A stretch of DNA of 64,000 bases from positions 32,159 to 96,158 of the forward strand of contig DHSL01000050.1 in the NCBI GenBank assembly GCA_002411345.1. The letters are read 5' to 3'. The position numbers and the translations under genes are program-made. Under the pieces are notes generated by a model. That model searched no databases, had not been told where the DNA came from, and saw only the letters and a list, made by a program, of their open reading frames with translations. The DNA comes from Bacteroidales bacterium UBA5287 (GTDB lineage Bacteria; Bacteroidota; Bacteroidia; Bacteroidales; Dysgonomonadaceae). Of the stretch, positions 9,401 through 17,999 are shown piece after piece (positions within the stretch are counted from its first letter, which is position 1; each line of letters starts with the position of its first letter).

Positions 9401-9723
9401 CTAATACTGAAATGTCTCGTGCCGGAAGAAATCTGCCGTATGACAATAACCGAACAAGTACAAGGTATATCGAAGATGGTTCGTATCTGAGAATAAAGAA
9501 TATAACATTAGGTTACGTAATTCCAAAGAAATTAATCCATCTTTTTAACATTGAAAGCATTAGAATATATACAAACATTCAAAACATTTACACTTTCACA
9601 AAATATACTGGATATGATCCGGAAATAGGTATCAACCCGCAGAGTGCAAATGTGTTTGGCCTCGACAACGGACGATATCCTTCACCAAGGATTTATTCTA
9701 TTGGATTAAGTTTATCATTTTAA
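6499..9723 (+). CDS. SusC-type TonB-dependent outer membrane transporter (mannan-type locus)
   Basis: A 1074-residue SusC/RagA protein. The signal peptide is MKNILTLCLALFMGIQLSAQ. An upstream in-frame ATG at 6463 would add 12 polar residues before it, so I take 6499. A carboxypeptidase-D-like plug extension (RRITGTVIDSNDNAAL) follows, then the TonB-box region EVVVVGYGTRKKSDLSGS, the plug (VLITTKRGKAGEA) and the beta-barrel ending in YSIGLSLSF. It imports oligosaccharides across the outer membrane with its SusD lid, using TonB energy. susD follows 13 bases later. Substrate is inferred as beta-mannan from the GH26 and GH5 neighbours. Confidence 0.93.
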   Translation: MKNILTLCLALFMGIQLSAQQRRITGTVIDSNDNAALIGANISEKGTSNGTITDINGEFALNLTTDNAVLVVTMIGFKTLEVNVGNQSILNIALEEETEVLEEVVVVGYGTRKKSDLSGSSVSIGEDAIKSSIITNFDQALQGHAAGVTSVMTSGAPGSSVSIRIRGQATINSNAEPLYVIDGVIVQGGGSSGHSVGLGDALGNGSMTSISPMSTINPGDILSMEILKDASATAIYGAQGANGVVLITTKRGKAGEARFTYEGMMGVQNQVIRLDMMNLREYALYNSAIAATTGGQDGTPEYQDPSLLGEGTNWQDAIFRSAMMNQHNISAQGGSERVQYYISGSYMDQAGTIIGTEFNRYSFRANMDAQFKKWMKLGFNAMYSSTDEKLGLAEGEEGVLTYSLLTPPDIPVFDTEGNYANVVREGYTRINPIAKALDEENLLQRNKLTGNIFMDITPIKFLVWHSELGYDISNSRAERWRPSFNYGGPNKREKNFSSIQRNNNLFWQLKNYITYARNVDKHNYSAMLGQELWESSWEFQSVATENLPSNAIHNPSLGQDPQIGSGFGSAAMASFFTRLTYDYDSRYYGTYTYRYDGSSNFGPKNRWAGFHSFAGSWRFSNEQFFESINHIISNGKLRVGWGQTGNSNIGGYRWGAAISKMPSDLGLGYRQSNLANPYVKWETQEQWNIGLDLGFFNERLNLVIDLYDKTSKDMLMQLQLPSYMGTRGNASSALSSPYGNYGTINNKGLEFTISSRNFTGAFEWNTDFQMSFNKNKLIALDGTEASAIEGYGQWFDVVSRSEIGGPLYRFYGYIADGIYQNADDIKEHLYAQIPQNGVYNRYNTVFVGDVKFRDINQDGKITEQDRTFIGSPLPKFTFGLTNTFRYMNFDLSVFMHGSYGNKIMNYIGRSLTSMGYWSNQLKKAMDFAQIVPIDESIVYPITKKDSQGNNYTINNWFEDVDNVKLSNPNTEMSRAGRNLPYDNNRTSTRYIEDGSYLRIKNITLGYVIPKKLIHLFNIESIRIYTNIQNIYTFTKYTGYDPEIGINPQSANVFGLDNGRYPSPRIYSIGLSLSF

Positions 9724-9736
9724 TAAAAAGGAAAGA

Positions 9737-11446
9737 ATGAAATATATGAAAACAATAATAAAATTAATAGGCTTGCTTCTTCTAACAGGATTAGTTCTCG
9801 GATTATCATCCTGTGAAGATTTTTTGAATAGACCTACTGAAGACGGATATACGGTTTCTACATTTTATCAGAATGATGAACAATGTCTTCAGGCAGTGAA
9901 TCCTATTTATAACTCTCCTTGGCACGATTTCAGCAGGGCGTTCTTCAAAATTGGAGAGGTTCAGTCGGGAAATTATTACTGGACAGGACCGTATCAGGAT
10001 TTCACGTTGACTTCAAGTAACGAGGACTTGGCAAATATGTCGGCGTCGTTATGGTCGGTGAATGCTTATTGTAATAGTATCATAGAGAATATTAATCTTT
10101 ATGCGGGACCACAAACCACCGAGGCTGGAAGAAACATGGCAAAGGGCGAAGCACTGGTATGGAAGGCTATGGCTTACTTCTTTATGGTTCGTATCTGGGG
10201 GGAAGTACCTATAATACACAACAATTCGGCGGAAATAGCTACGGGTAATTATAATAAACTTTATAAGGCTACTACGGAAAACCTTTATGATTATATTATC
10301 ATGACTTTGGAAAAAGCTATCGAATGGCTGCCTGCACGACCGGGTGCTCCTGGAAGAATGGATAAATATTCGGCTTATGGTTTACTGGCAAAGGTTTATT
10401 TGACAAAATCCGGATTGGGACAAACGGGAACGCGTCGTCAAGAAGATCTTGATAAAGCAGCTGAATATGCACTGAAAGTTATTAATGAAAGTGGACGAGT
10501 ATTGGTTCCTGTGTATTCGGATATATTCAGACTTAAAAATAATTTGGCAAGCGAAAGTTTGATAGCTTGGCGATGGACAGTCGCACCGCAATGGACGGCG
10601 TCAAACGCAATGCAACCGGATCTTTGCTTGGCAGGGTTTGATGATTTTGGCGGATGGGGTGGATGGAACGGACCATCGGTAGATTTGCAGGATGCTTTTG
10701 GTGAGGATGCTCTAAACCTGACGCAAAGACGTAATGGGGATGCTAGACGAAAAGCTACAATGATGATGTATGGAGATAAATATGAATATTTTTGGGCTGA
10801 TAGAGGGGGATTCGATTGGACGGCGTTCCAACTTGGAAGAGAAAGTTTTGATAGTCCTACAGGTGCTAATGCTGTAAAACATTTGGTGGGGGATAATTAC
10901 GATCATATCCAGGGAACAGGAGTCGGAATTGGAGAAATGAAAACAAGCTTGGCTACGCATCTTTTACGTTTGGCTGATGTGTATTTAATTTATGCTGAAG
11001 CAGTTCTGGGAAATAATGCTTCTACTACCGACACAAAGGCTTTGGCTGTTTTTAATGCTGTACGTACTAGAGCTGGGGTTTCTACAAAAACGTCTATCAC
11101 ATTTGATGATATCTGGAAGGAAAGAAGACTGGAATTGGCTTGCGAAGGGGATTTCTGGTACGATTTTGTACGCTTGCATTATTATAAACCGGATGAAGCG
11201 CTGAACATACTAAAAGCACAGCGGAGAAAGACTTATGTTGGCTTGAATGATTACTACAAAGCTGGAAATGGTACCATTATTATTGGGGGTGATGGAAAAC
11301 CAACGCCAAGATATAATACGGATATGGCTGATTTGAATATTACTCATGATAAGTTTTTTGCTCCGTTCCCGGATACTGATTTAGCAATGAATCCTAATCT
11401 GAGAGAGGCTCCGGTAGAATATGACTTAAGCGGATATACTTACTAA
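9737..11446 (+). CDS. SusD-type glycan-binding lipoprotein
   Basis: A 569-residue RagB/SusD protein with lipobox GLSSCEDFLNRP (cysteine near residue 26), the family's usual N-terminal SusD region about residues 27-220, and the C-terminal RagB part with KERRLELACEGDFWYDFVRL near 455-475. It is anchored outside the outer membrane and closes over the SusC barrel to capture glycan. A good ribosome site (AAAGGAAAG) precedes ATG 9737. It is translated with susC upstream and two glycan-binding lipoproteins downstream. Confidence 0.93.
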   Translation: MKYMKTIIKLIGLLLLTGLVLGLSSCEDFLNRPTEDGYTVSTFYQNDEQCLQAVNPIYNSPWHDFSRAFFKIGEVQSGNYYWTGPYQDFTLTSSNEDLANMSASLWSVNAYCNSIIENINLYAGPQTTEAGRNMAKGEALVWKAMAYFFMVRIWGEVPIIHNNSAEIATGNYNKLYKATTENLYDYIIMTLEKAIEWLPARPGAPGRMDKYSAYGLLAKVYLTKSGLGQTGTRRQEDLDKAAEYALKVINESGRVLVPVYSDIFRLKNNLASESLIAWRWTVAPQWTASNAMQPDLCLAGFDDFGGWGGWNGPSVDLQDAFGEDALNLTQRRNGDARRKATMMMYGDKYEYFWADRGGFDWTAFQLGRESFDSPTGANAVKHLVGDNYDHIQGTGVGIGEMKTSLATHLLRLADVYLIYAEAVLGNNASTTDTKALAVFNAVRTRAGVSTKTSITFDDIWKERRLELACEGDFWYDFVRLHYYKPDEALNILKAQRRKTYVGLNDYYKAGNGTIIIGGDGKPTPRYNTDMADLNITHDKFFAPFPDTDLAMNPNLREAPVEYDLSGYTY

Positions 11447-11461
11447 ATAAATCATCGCATT

Positions 11462-12706
11462 ATGAAGAATTATATATTTAAATACATAAATAAATTAAGC
11501 GCAATCGTACTAATTATTTGGTCTGTTGGCACGTTTGTGGCTTGCGAGGATACAAACGATGGTAGTTACAAAATTACCGAAGGTATTCCTGAAGTGTATT
11601 ATGTTCGCTTCAGTAATCCGGATGTGGCGGACTCGCTGATAGTTGGGGCATACATGGAACAAAACATTTGCTTGGTTGGAAATAATCTGACGAGCATCAA
11701 AGAACTGTACTTTAACGACCAAAAAGCACTGCTCAATATTAATTTTATTACTAATAATACTTTGCTGGTCAACGTTCCAAGAACAATCCCGACTACTGTG
11801 ACTAATAAAATTTATATGATCACGGGTAATAATGACACTATACCGTATGATTTCAAAGTGCTTGTTCCCAATCCGATAGTAAGCAGCATTTCATGTGAGC
11901 ATATTGTTGATGGAGGAATTGCGACAATTTATGGTGATTATCTGCTGGACGACCCGAATAAACCGTTGACTATAACAATGGCTGGAAATGTTAAGGTTAC
12001 TGAGATTCTTAATATTCAGAAAACTCAGGTGACTTTTAAAATACCAACAGGTAGCCAAAAAGGAAATATCAATGTGAGCACAATCTATGGTAATGGACGG
12101 TCATCTTTTATCTTCAGAGATGATAGGGGCATATTCCTCAATTTCGATAACCTTAGAGCGGATGGTAGCTGGCGACCGGGAACTATTGAAGGTAATCCTA
12201 CTTATAGCATCTCCGGAAATTATCTGAAATTCTCCGGTAGTCTAGGTGGCGGAGCCTGGGAATGGGGCGACGAAGCAGGTTTTGCTTGTTATTTATGGGG
12301 ACAAGCCAATGGCCGACCTGATGCACCATTATTTACAAGCGATGTTGCATCATCAATATTTAAGTTTGAAGTAAATGTGTTGAATAAGTGGAGTTCTGTA
12401 GCTATGCAATTTGTTTTTTGCGACTGGAACACCTCTGGAAATGGTCCGAATTCAAGCGCTGCTTATCCAAGAGCATTATGGATGCCTTGGCAAGGAAAAG
12501 GAGCGGACGGATTCACCACAAATGGCTGGGTTACAGTATCTATACCTTTGAAAGATTTCAAATTTGATGCTGGCGGAAATGTATTGGATAAGCTGCCAAG
12601 TAAATTGGGAAGTTTTGTTATACATGTGTTACAAGGGGGTGTGGAAGGAATTGCATGCAGTCCTACTATTTTGATTGATAACGTGCGTGTTGTCCCGGCA
12701 GAATAA
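11462..12706 (+). CDS. Surface glycan-binding lipoprotein with IPT/TIG domains
   Basis: A 414-residue lipoprotein (VGTFVACEDTND) in the SusE/F position, 15 bases after susD. Two IPT/TIG immunoglobulin-like domains occupy about residues 40-215 and act as spacers. The C-terminal part (about 225-414) starts ILNFDNLRADGSWRPG-like and is aromatic-rich (GGAWEWGDEAGF), which fits a glycan-binding beta-sandwich. This end is visibly related to the C-terminal end of the next protein. No catalytic motif is seen. It probably holds mannan at the cell surface. Confidence 0.8.
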   Translation: MKNYIFKYINKLSAIVLIIWSVGTFVACEDTNDGSYKITEGIPEVYYVRFSNPDVADSLIVGAYMEQNICLVGNNLTSIKELYFNDQKALLNINFITNNTLLVNVPRTIPTTVTNKIYMITGNNDTIPYDFKVLVPNPIVSSISCEHIVDGGIATIYGDYLLDDPNKPLTITMAGNVKVTEILNIQKTQVTFKIPTGSQKGNINVSTIYGNGRSSFIFRDDRGIFLNFDNLRADGSWRPGTIEGNPTYSISGNYLKFSGSLGGGAWEWGDEAGFACYLWGQANGRPDAPLFTSDVASSIFKFEVNVLNKWSSVAMQFVFCDWNTSGNGPNSSAAYPRALWMPWQGKGADGFTTNGWVTVSIPLKDFKFDAGGNVLDKLPSKLGSFVIHVLQGGVEGIACSPTILIDNVRVVPAE

Positions 12707-12726
12707 CCTATAAAACATATACAATT

Positions 12727-14832
12727 ATGCAAAAAAATAGAAAATATAAACAGTTGTCACAATTCATAGCAGCAGTAGCAATTATGTTATTGATGGTAGT
12801 CGGGTTTACCTCATGCGATAAAAGTGATACAGCAGACGATAAAATTATTTTAAAATCGTTTGGTCCCTCTCCCGCTTTAAGGGGCGGAGAGCTTCGATTC
12901 ATTGGAAACAATATGAATCAGGTAATAGCAGTTGTGATACCCGGAACTGCAGAAATAACTTCTATCACTCCAGTGAACGACAGAGAGATAAAAATTATTA
13001 TACCTCAAGATGCTATGCCGGGAAAAGTGGTGCTGAAAACTCCTCAGGGGGATATAACAACCATGACTATGCTTACTTATGAAGAACCTATCATCATAAG
13101 TAGTGTGACGACAGGGAATTTAAAAGTGGGTGATGTACTTACAATTGAAGGTGATTATCTGAATCTTATCAAAGAAGTTATTTTCTTTGACGGAGTGGTT
13201 GTTCCACAAACAGCTTTTGTTAGTCAAACACGCAAGAAACTGGAAGTGAAAGTGCCTGCGGAAGCACAAACAGGGAAAATCAGAATTTCCAATGGGGCAG
13301 AAATTCCTATTGAGGTGTATTCTACAACGGATGTAAATATTGTTCTTCCTACTTTTACCTCTTTTGCACCTACAACAATAAAAGCGGGGAATAACTTGAC
13401 AATAACTGGTAAAGATATGAACCTGATTGCTTCTATTGTTTTTGGCGGGGACAAAAAAATGACCACGTTTACGGTTAATCAGAGTTTTACTACAATTACT
13501 GTTGCTGTGCCTACAGATGCAAAAGATGGTACAATTAAACTGATCGCTAAATCGGGTGTGGAAATTGTAAATGCTACTCCTCTCACAATGCTAATGCCTA
13601 CAGAGTTAGCAGTATCTCCGTTGACGGTAAAGAATGGAAAAACGCTGACCATTACAGGAAAAGATCTGGATTTAGTGTCAGAAATAAAGATTGGTGATTT
13701 GGTTGCTGCAATTACTTCTAAAACTGCAACAGAAATAAAACTGACTGTGCCTGATAAAGCTACGGCTAACAAAGGGGTGCTCACAACATTATCGACTAAA
13801 TCTGTTGAAACACCTGCTTTTGATTATGTGAAACCTGTAATTGCTTCGTTTAATCCGACTACTATCATGGCGGGAAACGATATAACAATTACGGGAACGG
13901 ATCTTGACTTGGTGAGGGAAGTTAAATTTAACTCGGTTTCGGAAAATGTGAAAATAACGCCGACTTCTGAAACGTCTTTTATGGTTACTGTTCCTCCTAC
14001 AGCCACCACGGGGAAAATCACATTGATAACGGTGAATGGCACACAAGTGGAATCTGTGGATATTCTGACTGTTACAGCTGCGGATATTCCGGTAATTACT
14101 AATATGGTATCGGCTATAAAACCGGGGCAATTACTAACAATTAACGGAACAAAACTAAATCTGGTGGAATCAGTGATTTTTGCTGACAATGTAAAAGCTA
14201 CTCAATATGGTACACGCTCGGCGACTTTACTGGAGGTGTATGTTCCTGAAAATGCAAAGAAGGGGGCGGTTACCATGAAACTGGTTACTTTTAACGGTAA
14301 AGAAGTGCTGGCAAACATCTCTATTCAAGGAACTGATCCGGTCGTTGATCCGGCATTAATGATTTTCGACTTCGAAAATGGATTGGCAAATGATGGTAGA
14401 TGGAATGGCGTAGGTGGTGAGGGAAATCCAACTGATGCTGTTTCGGGAAAATATTATGAAATTACAGCGGCTAACTGGAATGGTGGCTACTGGTGGTTCG
14501 CAGAAAACTGGATGACTCATCCTTCTGTAACAAAATCTGATCATGTGCTAAAAATGGATGTTCGCCTGCGTGTTGATATTCCTGCAACTAATGCTGAAAT
14601 CAGAATGATGCTGGGTGGCAAAGTTGTGAACTTTATGCCTTATCTGCTCGTAGGGGCCAACTGGAGCACTGGAGGTGAATGGAAAACTATTACAATTCCG
14701 CTCTCGGCTTGGGGTGATTTAGCTGATCCAACACCTTCAAAAGGGGGTGAATGGGGAATTGCAACGTGGGTTAGCAGCTCTAATTTCACTGGATTCTGTA
14801 TTGATAATATTAGATACGAAAAAATTAAGTAA
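12727..14832 (+). CDS. Surface glycan-binding lipoprotein with multiple IPT/TIG domains
   Basis: A 701-residue lipoprotein (GFTSCDKSDTAD). About six IPT/TIG repeats run from residue 40 to 530, each with the pattern of ITGKDLDLVSEIKIG. The last 170 residues form a different, aromatic-rich domain (FENGLANDGRWNG; YWWFAENW), homologous to the end of the preceding protein. The repeats would project the binding domain well away from the membrane. It lies 20 bases after its partner gene and is followed by a hairpin that could reduce expression of the mannanase. Confidence 0.82.
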   Translation: MQKNRKYKQLSQFIAAVAIMLLMVVGFTSCDKSDTADDKIILKSFGPSPALRGGELRFIGNNMNQVIAVVIPGTAEITSITPVNDREIKIIIPQDAMPGKVVLKTPQGDITTMTMLTYEEPIIISSVTTGNLKVGDVLTIEGDYLNLIKEVIFFDGVVVPQTAFVSQTRKKLEVKVPAEAQTGKIRISNGAEIPIEVYSTTDVNIVLPTFTSFAPTTIKAGNNLTITGKDMNLIASIVFGGDKKMTTFTVNQSFTTITVAVPTDAKDGTIKLIAKSGVEIVNATPLTMLMPTELAVSPLTVKNGKTLTITGKDLDLVSEIKIGDLVAAITSKTATEIKLTVPDKATANKGVLTTLSTKSVETPAFDYVKPVIASFNPTTIMAGNDITITGTDLDLVREVKFNSVSENVKITPTSETSFMVTVPPTATTGKITLITVNGTQVESVDILTVTAADIPVITNMVSAIKPGQLLTINGTKLNLVESVIFADNVKATQYGTRSATLLEVYVPENAKKGAVTMKLVTFNGKEVLANISIQGTDPVVDPALMIFDFENGLANDGRWNGVGGEGNPTDAVSGKYYEITAANWNGGYWWFAENWMTHPSVTKSDHVLKMDVRLRVDIPATNAEIRMMLGGKVVNFMPYLLVGANWSTGGEWKTITIPLSAWGDLADPTPSKGGEWGIATWVSSSNFTGFCIDNIRYEKIK

Positions 14833-14837
14833 CAGGA

Positions 14838-14863
14838 ATGGAGGGGATTTCTATCCCCTCCAT
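14838..14863 (+). terminator. Hairpin between the binding-protein gene and the mannanase gene
   Basis: Arms ATGGAGGGGAT and ATCCCCTCCAT form an 11-bp perfect GC-rich stem with loop TTCT. The following TTAATAAATAATT is only weakly U-rich, so this may be a partial terminator or an mRNA-stabilizing end. No clear promoter lies between it and the mannanase start. Confidence 0.55.
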
Positions 14864-14943
14864 TTAATAAATAATTAAATTAAAGTGACGGTTTGACACG
14901 TTAAAATCAAGTTAGTAATATCTTCCTGTTAACATATAAATAT

Positions 14944-16368
14944 ATGATGCATAATAATGACTTAAAAGAATGTACGACAACAGGTTTGCTTTTTTTATTA
15001 TTGTTGTTTTCCTGCTCTTCCGGTAATAACCCGGATGATAATGGCGTGAAAAAGGCTCCGGAACTGGTATTCTCATACCCTGCGGATGGAGCTGCTAATT
15101 GGGTGACGGACCAAACGACTTTGTCATTTAGATTTAATCAGGATATTACGCTTGTTTCTCCACATAATATTACACTGAATGGCTTTGAGGTTAACGATGC
15201 TTCTACGGATGGAAAAGAACTGAAATTAAATGTAATACTGGAAAAAGGAACTACTTACACGCTTATCATTCCAAATGATATAATTAAAGGGGTTTACGGT
15301 TTGTATGCTTCAAGAATTCAAATAACTTTTAAAACTGGGGGTAAAAAAGAACAGGTCATCAAGACTAATTTGGTCGTGCCTAATCCGACCAAAGAAGTGA
15401 AAAATGTTTATAACTTTTTAAGGGACAACTATGGTAAATCATTGATTTCAGGCACAATGGCTAACGTGAGCTGGAACATTAACGAAGCGGAATGGGTTTT
15501 TAAGCATACGGGAAAATATCCGGCACTAAACTGTTTCGATTTTATTTTTCATCATTATTCACCAAACAACTGGATTGATTATAACAATACTGAAGTTGTG
15601 GAAAACTGGTGGAACAATAATGGTTTGGTGGCGGCAATGTGGCACTGGAACGTACCGGCTAACAGTGGAATCGAAAATGCTGCAAGTTTTTATTACGGAC
15701 CTGAACCTGAAAAAACATTGTTCGATGTTAACAAAATATCGGACACTAATTCGGCTGAATATAAATTGATGATCAAAGATATTGACGAGGTGGCAGGGTA
15801 TCTGAAACTTCTGAAAAACAAGAATATACCGGTAATATGGCGACCGCTGCATGAGGCTGCCGGAAACACAAATAGTTACCCTGGGGGAACGGCATGGTTT
15901 TGGTGGGGGGCTAAAGGGGCTGCTCCGTTCAAAGCACTCTGGAAATTGATGTACGAAAGAATGACTAATATACATCAATTAAACAATCTAATTTGGGTAT
16001 GGACTACTGAAAACAATGATCCGGATTGGTATCCGGGTGATGAATATGTAGATATAATTGGAAGGGATATCTATAACAAAACAACTCCATCACAGATTCA
16101 AGCTGAATTTGATAAGCTGGTTGAAAAATATCCTGATAAAATAATCACACTGAGCGAATGTGGAAATGTACCGAACGTAACTGATCAATGGAACACCGGC
16201 TCAAAATGGTCGTGGTTTATGCCGTGGTACGATTTCGATAGGACAGTGAATACTTCAAGCAGCGCTTTTTTAGAAACTTCACATGTTCATGCAAACATTG
16301 ATTGGTGGAAAACTGCTTTCACTAACCCAATCGTTATTTCACGTGATGAAATGCCAAATTTAAAATAA
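14944..16368 (+). CDS. GH26 endo-beta-1,4-mannanase with N-terminal Ig-like domain
   Basis: A 474-residue lipoprotein (LLLLFSCSSGN). An Ig-like Big_5 domain occupies about residues 38-137, then a GH26 catalytic domain from about 150. The acid/base glutamate is Glu304 in IWRPLHEAAG and the nucleophile is Glu405 in TLSECGNVP. FWWGAKG and the IWVWTTEN strand also fit the family. It cuts beta-1,4-mannan chains at the cell surface for import by the SusC/D pair. Since the GH5 gene of this locus is decayed, this is the only visible enzyme. It is preceded by a 111-base spacer holding a hairpin. Confidence 0.92.
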   Translation: MMHNNDLKECTTTGLLFLLLLFSCSSGNNPDDNGVKKAPELVFSYPADGAANWVTDQTTLSFRFNQDITLVSPHNITLNGFEVNDASTDGKELKLNVILEKGTTYTLIIPNDIIKGVYGLYASRIQITFKTGGKKEQVIKTNLVVPNPTKEVKNVYNFLRDNYGKSLISGTMANVSWNINEAEWVFKHTGKYPALNCFDFIFHHYSPNNWIDYNNTEVVENWWNNNGLVAAMWHWNVPANSGIENAASFYYGPEPEKTLFDVNKISDTNSAEYKLMIKDIDEVAGYLKLLKNKNIPVIWRPLHEAAGNTNSYPGGTAWFWWGAKGAAPFKALWKLMYERMTNIHQLNNLIWVWTTENNDPDWYPGDEYVDIIGRDIYNKTTPSQIQAEFDKLVEKYPDKIITLSECGNVPNVTDQWNTGSKWSWFMPWYDFDRTVNTSSSAFLETSHVHANIDWWKTAFTNPIVISRDEMPNLK

Positions 16369-16487
16369 CTCCACCTCTTGTATCGTCCTGAAATTTGTTT
16401 AATTTTGTTTTCATTGTCCTGTTTTAAATTTACATTTTGTAAAAACTATTTAAGGACAAGACAACCTATTTCAGGACGAGACAGTCC

Positions 16488-16586
16488 GAGGATGCTCCGA
16501 GGATGGTCCGACTCACCTTCGAGGATGCTCCGAGGATGGTCCGACTCACCTCCGAGGATGCTCCGACGATGGTCCGACTCAGCTCC
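16488..16586. repeat. Three tandem copies of a 33-bp GC-rich unit
   Basis: Units start at 16488, 16521 and 16554 and begin GAGGATGCTCCGAGGATGGT, continuing CCGACTCACC. Copies 1 and 2 differ at one base; copy 3 differs at a few. Each unit itself contains a near-duplicate GAGGATG-C/G-TCCGA. Base composition is much richer in G and C than the flanks. Confidence 0.9.
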
Positions 16587-16795
16587 GACTATGATCTCAC
16601 TAAAATCCACTGCGATCTTTGTTAAATCCGTACCATTTTTGTACGATTTTCTCATCCTATTCATACCTAATTCGCACCAAATTCATAACTCATTAACAAC
16701 CTTCTCTCTCCTACTTCTTTCAAAAACCCAACTTCTTTTCAACAAGAATATTGTTGATTGTTATTCATGAACTTTCTAATTATCAAAATAAAACG

Positions 16796-16803
16796 TAAAT
16801 TTG
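16796..16803 (+). promoter_or_regulatory. Promoter box TAAATTTG for queC-queF
   Basis: Exact TAnnTTTG match 61 bases before the queC start. No -33 box is clear. Confidence 0.45.
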
Positions 16804-16864
16804 TAGTCGAAAAGATTTTTCTTTTCTGTGTAACTTAGGCAACCACATTAAAAACAGAGAGCTA

Positions 16865-17542
16865 ATGAGTAATTATAAAAATGAGGACGCCCTTGTGCTT
16901 TTTTCGGGCGGACAAGATTCGACAACTTGCCTCTATTGGGCAAAAAAACATTTTAGAAACGTTCATACATTGTGCTTTACTTACGGACAGCGACATACTC
17001 AAGAGGTAAAAAATGCTGAACGGATTGCAAAAATGGCGGATGTGACGTTTCAAATTCTTGACGCAAGCATCATCTCACATCTTGCGCCTAACTCGCTTAC
17101 AGATCCTACTATCGTAATGGATGACGACAAACCTGCCGACTCCTACCCTAACACTTTTGTGCCGGGAAGGAATATGTTATTCCTAACTTTTGCGGCGACT
17201 ATTGCTTATGCAAAATCAATTCGACACTTAGTTACGGGGGTTTCAGAAGCGGACTATAGCGGTTATCCGGATTGCAGAGATACTTTTATTCACTCGGTAA
17301 ATGCTTCACTTAATCTGGCAATGGATAAACATTTCTTAATCCATACTCCCCTGATGTGGAGAGACAAAAAACAGGTTTGGCAGCTTGCGGATAAACTGGG
17401 CGTTTTTGATCTTGTAAGAAACGAGACACTTACTTGCTACAATGGAATAATTGCTGAGGGATGTGGACATTGCCCTGCATGCAAGCTTCGAAACAAAGGA
17501 CTAAATGAATATTTAAATTCTCCAGAATATGCAAACAGATGA
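16865..17542 (+). CDS. queC: 7-cyano-7-deazaguanine synthase
   Basis: A 225-residue ATP-dependent enzyme that turns 7-carboxy-7-deazaguanine into preQ0 for queuosine tRNA modification. The PP-loop LFSGGQDSTTCL is at residues 12-23. The zinc-binding cysteines are in GCGHCPACKLRNKG near the C-terminus, and the family segment VTGVSEADYSGYPDCR is present. Its end overlaps queF by 14 bases, so the two are translationally coupled. Confidence 0.96.
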   Translation: MSNYKNEDALVLFSGGQDSTTCLYWAKKHFRNVHTLCFTYGQRHTQEVKNAERIAKMADVTFQILDASIISHLAPNSLTDPTIVMDDDKPADSYPNTFVPGRNMLFLTFAATIAYAKSIRHLVTGVSEADYSGYPDCRDTFIHSVNASLNLAMDKHFLIHTPLMWRDKKQVWQLADKLGVFDLVRNETLTCYNGIIAEGCGHCPACKLRNKGLNEYLNSPEYANR

Positions 17543-17987
17543 TTTAACTTTATTGGGTAAAAAAACTGAATATAAACAAGATTATGCTCCTGAAGTATTG
17601 GAAGCATTTGAAAACAAACATCAAAATAACGATTATTGGGTGACTTTCGATTGCCCGGAGTTTACAAGTCTTTGCCCTATCACGGGACAACCGGATTATG
17701 CGACAATCAGAATTGACTATATTCCAAAAGTTAAAATGGTCGAAAGCAAAAGCTTGAAATTATATCTTTTTAGCTTCAGAAACCATGGGGCTTTTCATGA
17801 GGATTGCGTAAATATCATTATGAAGGATCTTATTAATCTAATGGATCCCAAATATATAGAGGTGACTGGAATCTTTACACCTCGTGGGGGTATAAGCATT
17901 TATCCTTATGCTAATTATGGTGAGAAGGGTTCAAAATACGAAAAATTAGCTGAAGAGAGATTATTTAATCATTCATTTCCATTATAA
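17529..17987 (+). CDS. queF: NADPH-dependent preQ0 reductase
   Basis: A 152-residue, single-domain (YkvM-type) enzyme that reduces the nitrile of preQ0 to preQ1, the base inserted into tRNA. The catalytic cysteine is in FTSLCPITGQPD, and the family motif ESKSLKLYLFSFRN follows near residue 73. It acts directly after QueC, whose gene it overlaps. Confidence 0.96.
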   Translation: MQTDDLTLLGKKTEYKQDYAPEVLEAFENKHQNNDYWVTFDCPEFTSLCPITGQPDYATIRIDYIPKVKMVESKSLKLYLFSFRNHGAFHEDCVNIIMKDLINLMDPKYIEVTGIFTPRGGISIYPYANYGEKGSKYEKLAEERLFNHSFPL

Positions 17988-17999
17988 AATACTGATACT

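Larger units (their letters stand above)
16369..16864. other. Intergenic region with tandem repeat and queC promoter
   Basis: Apart from the 33-bp repeat and the promoter box listed separately, I see only AT-rich sequence. No terminator is obvious behind the mannanase gene, and no preQ1 riboswitch before queC. Frames open on both strands across the repeat because 33 is a multiple of three; their products are low-complexity and not believable as proteins. Confidence 0.5.

Noticed and set aside
13789..14189. Long minus-strand frames opposite the TIG-repeat gene
   Set aside because: Antisense shadows of the repeated TIG coding sequence; composition is not protein-like.
16488..16586. Possible CRISPR array
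   Set aside because: The copies are directly adjacent with no unique spacers, and no cas gene is in the window.
16378..16770. A 130-residue plus-strand frame, and a 72-residue minus-strand frame, across the 33-bp repeat
   Set aside because: Both are open only because the repeat length is a multiple of three; products are low-complexity with no start signal or family pattern.
16804..16864. preQ1 riboswitch before queC
   Set aside because: The leader lacks the conserved hairpin and A-rich tail of preQ1-I and shows no alternative aptamer.
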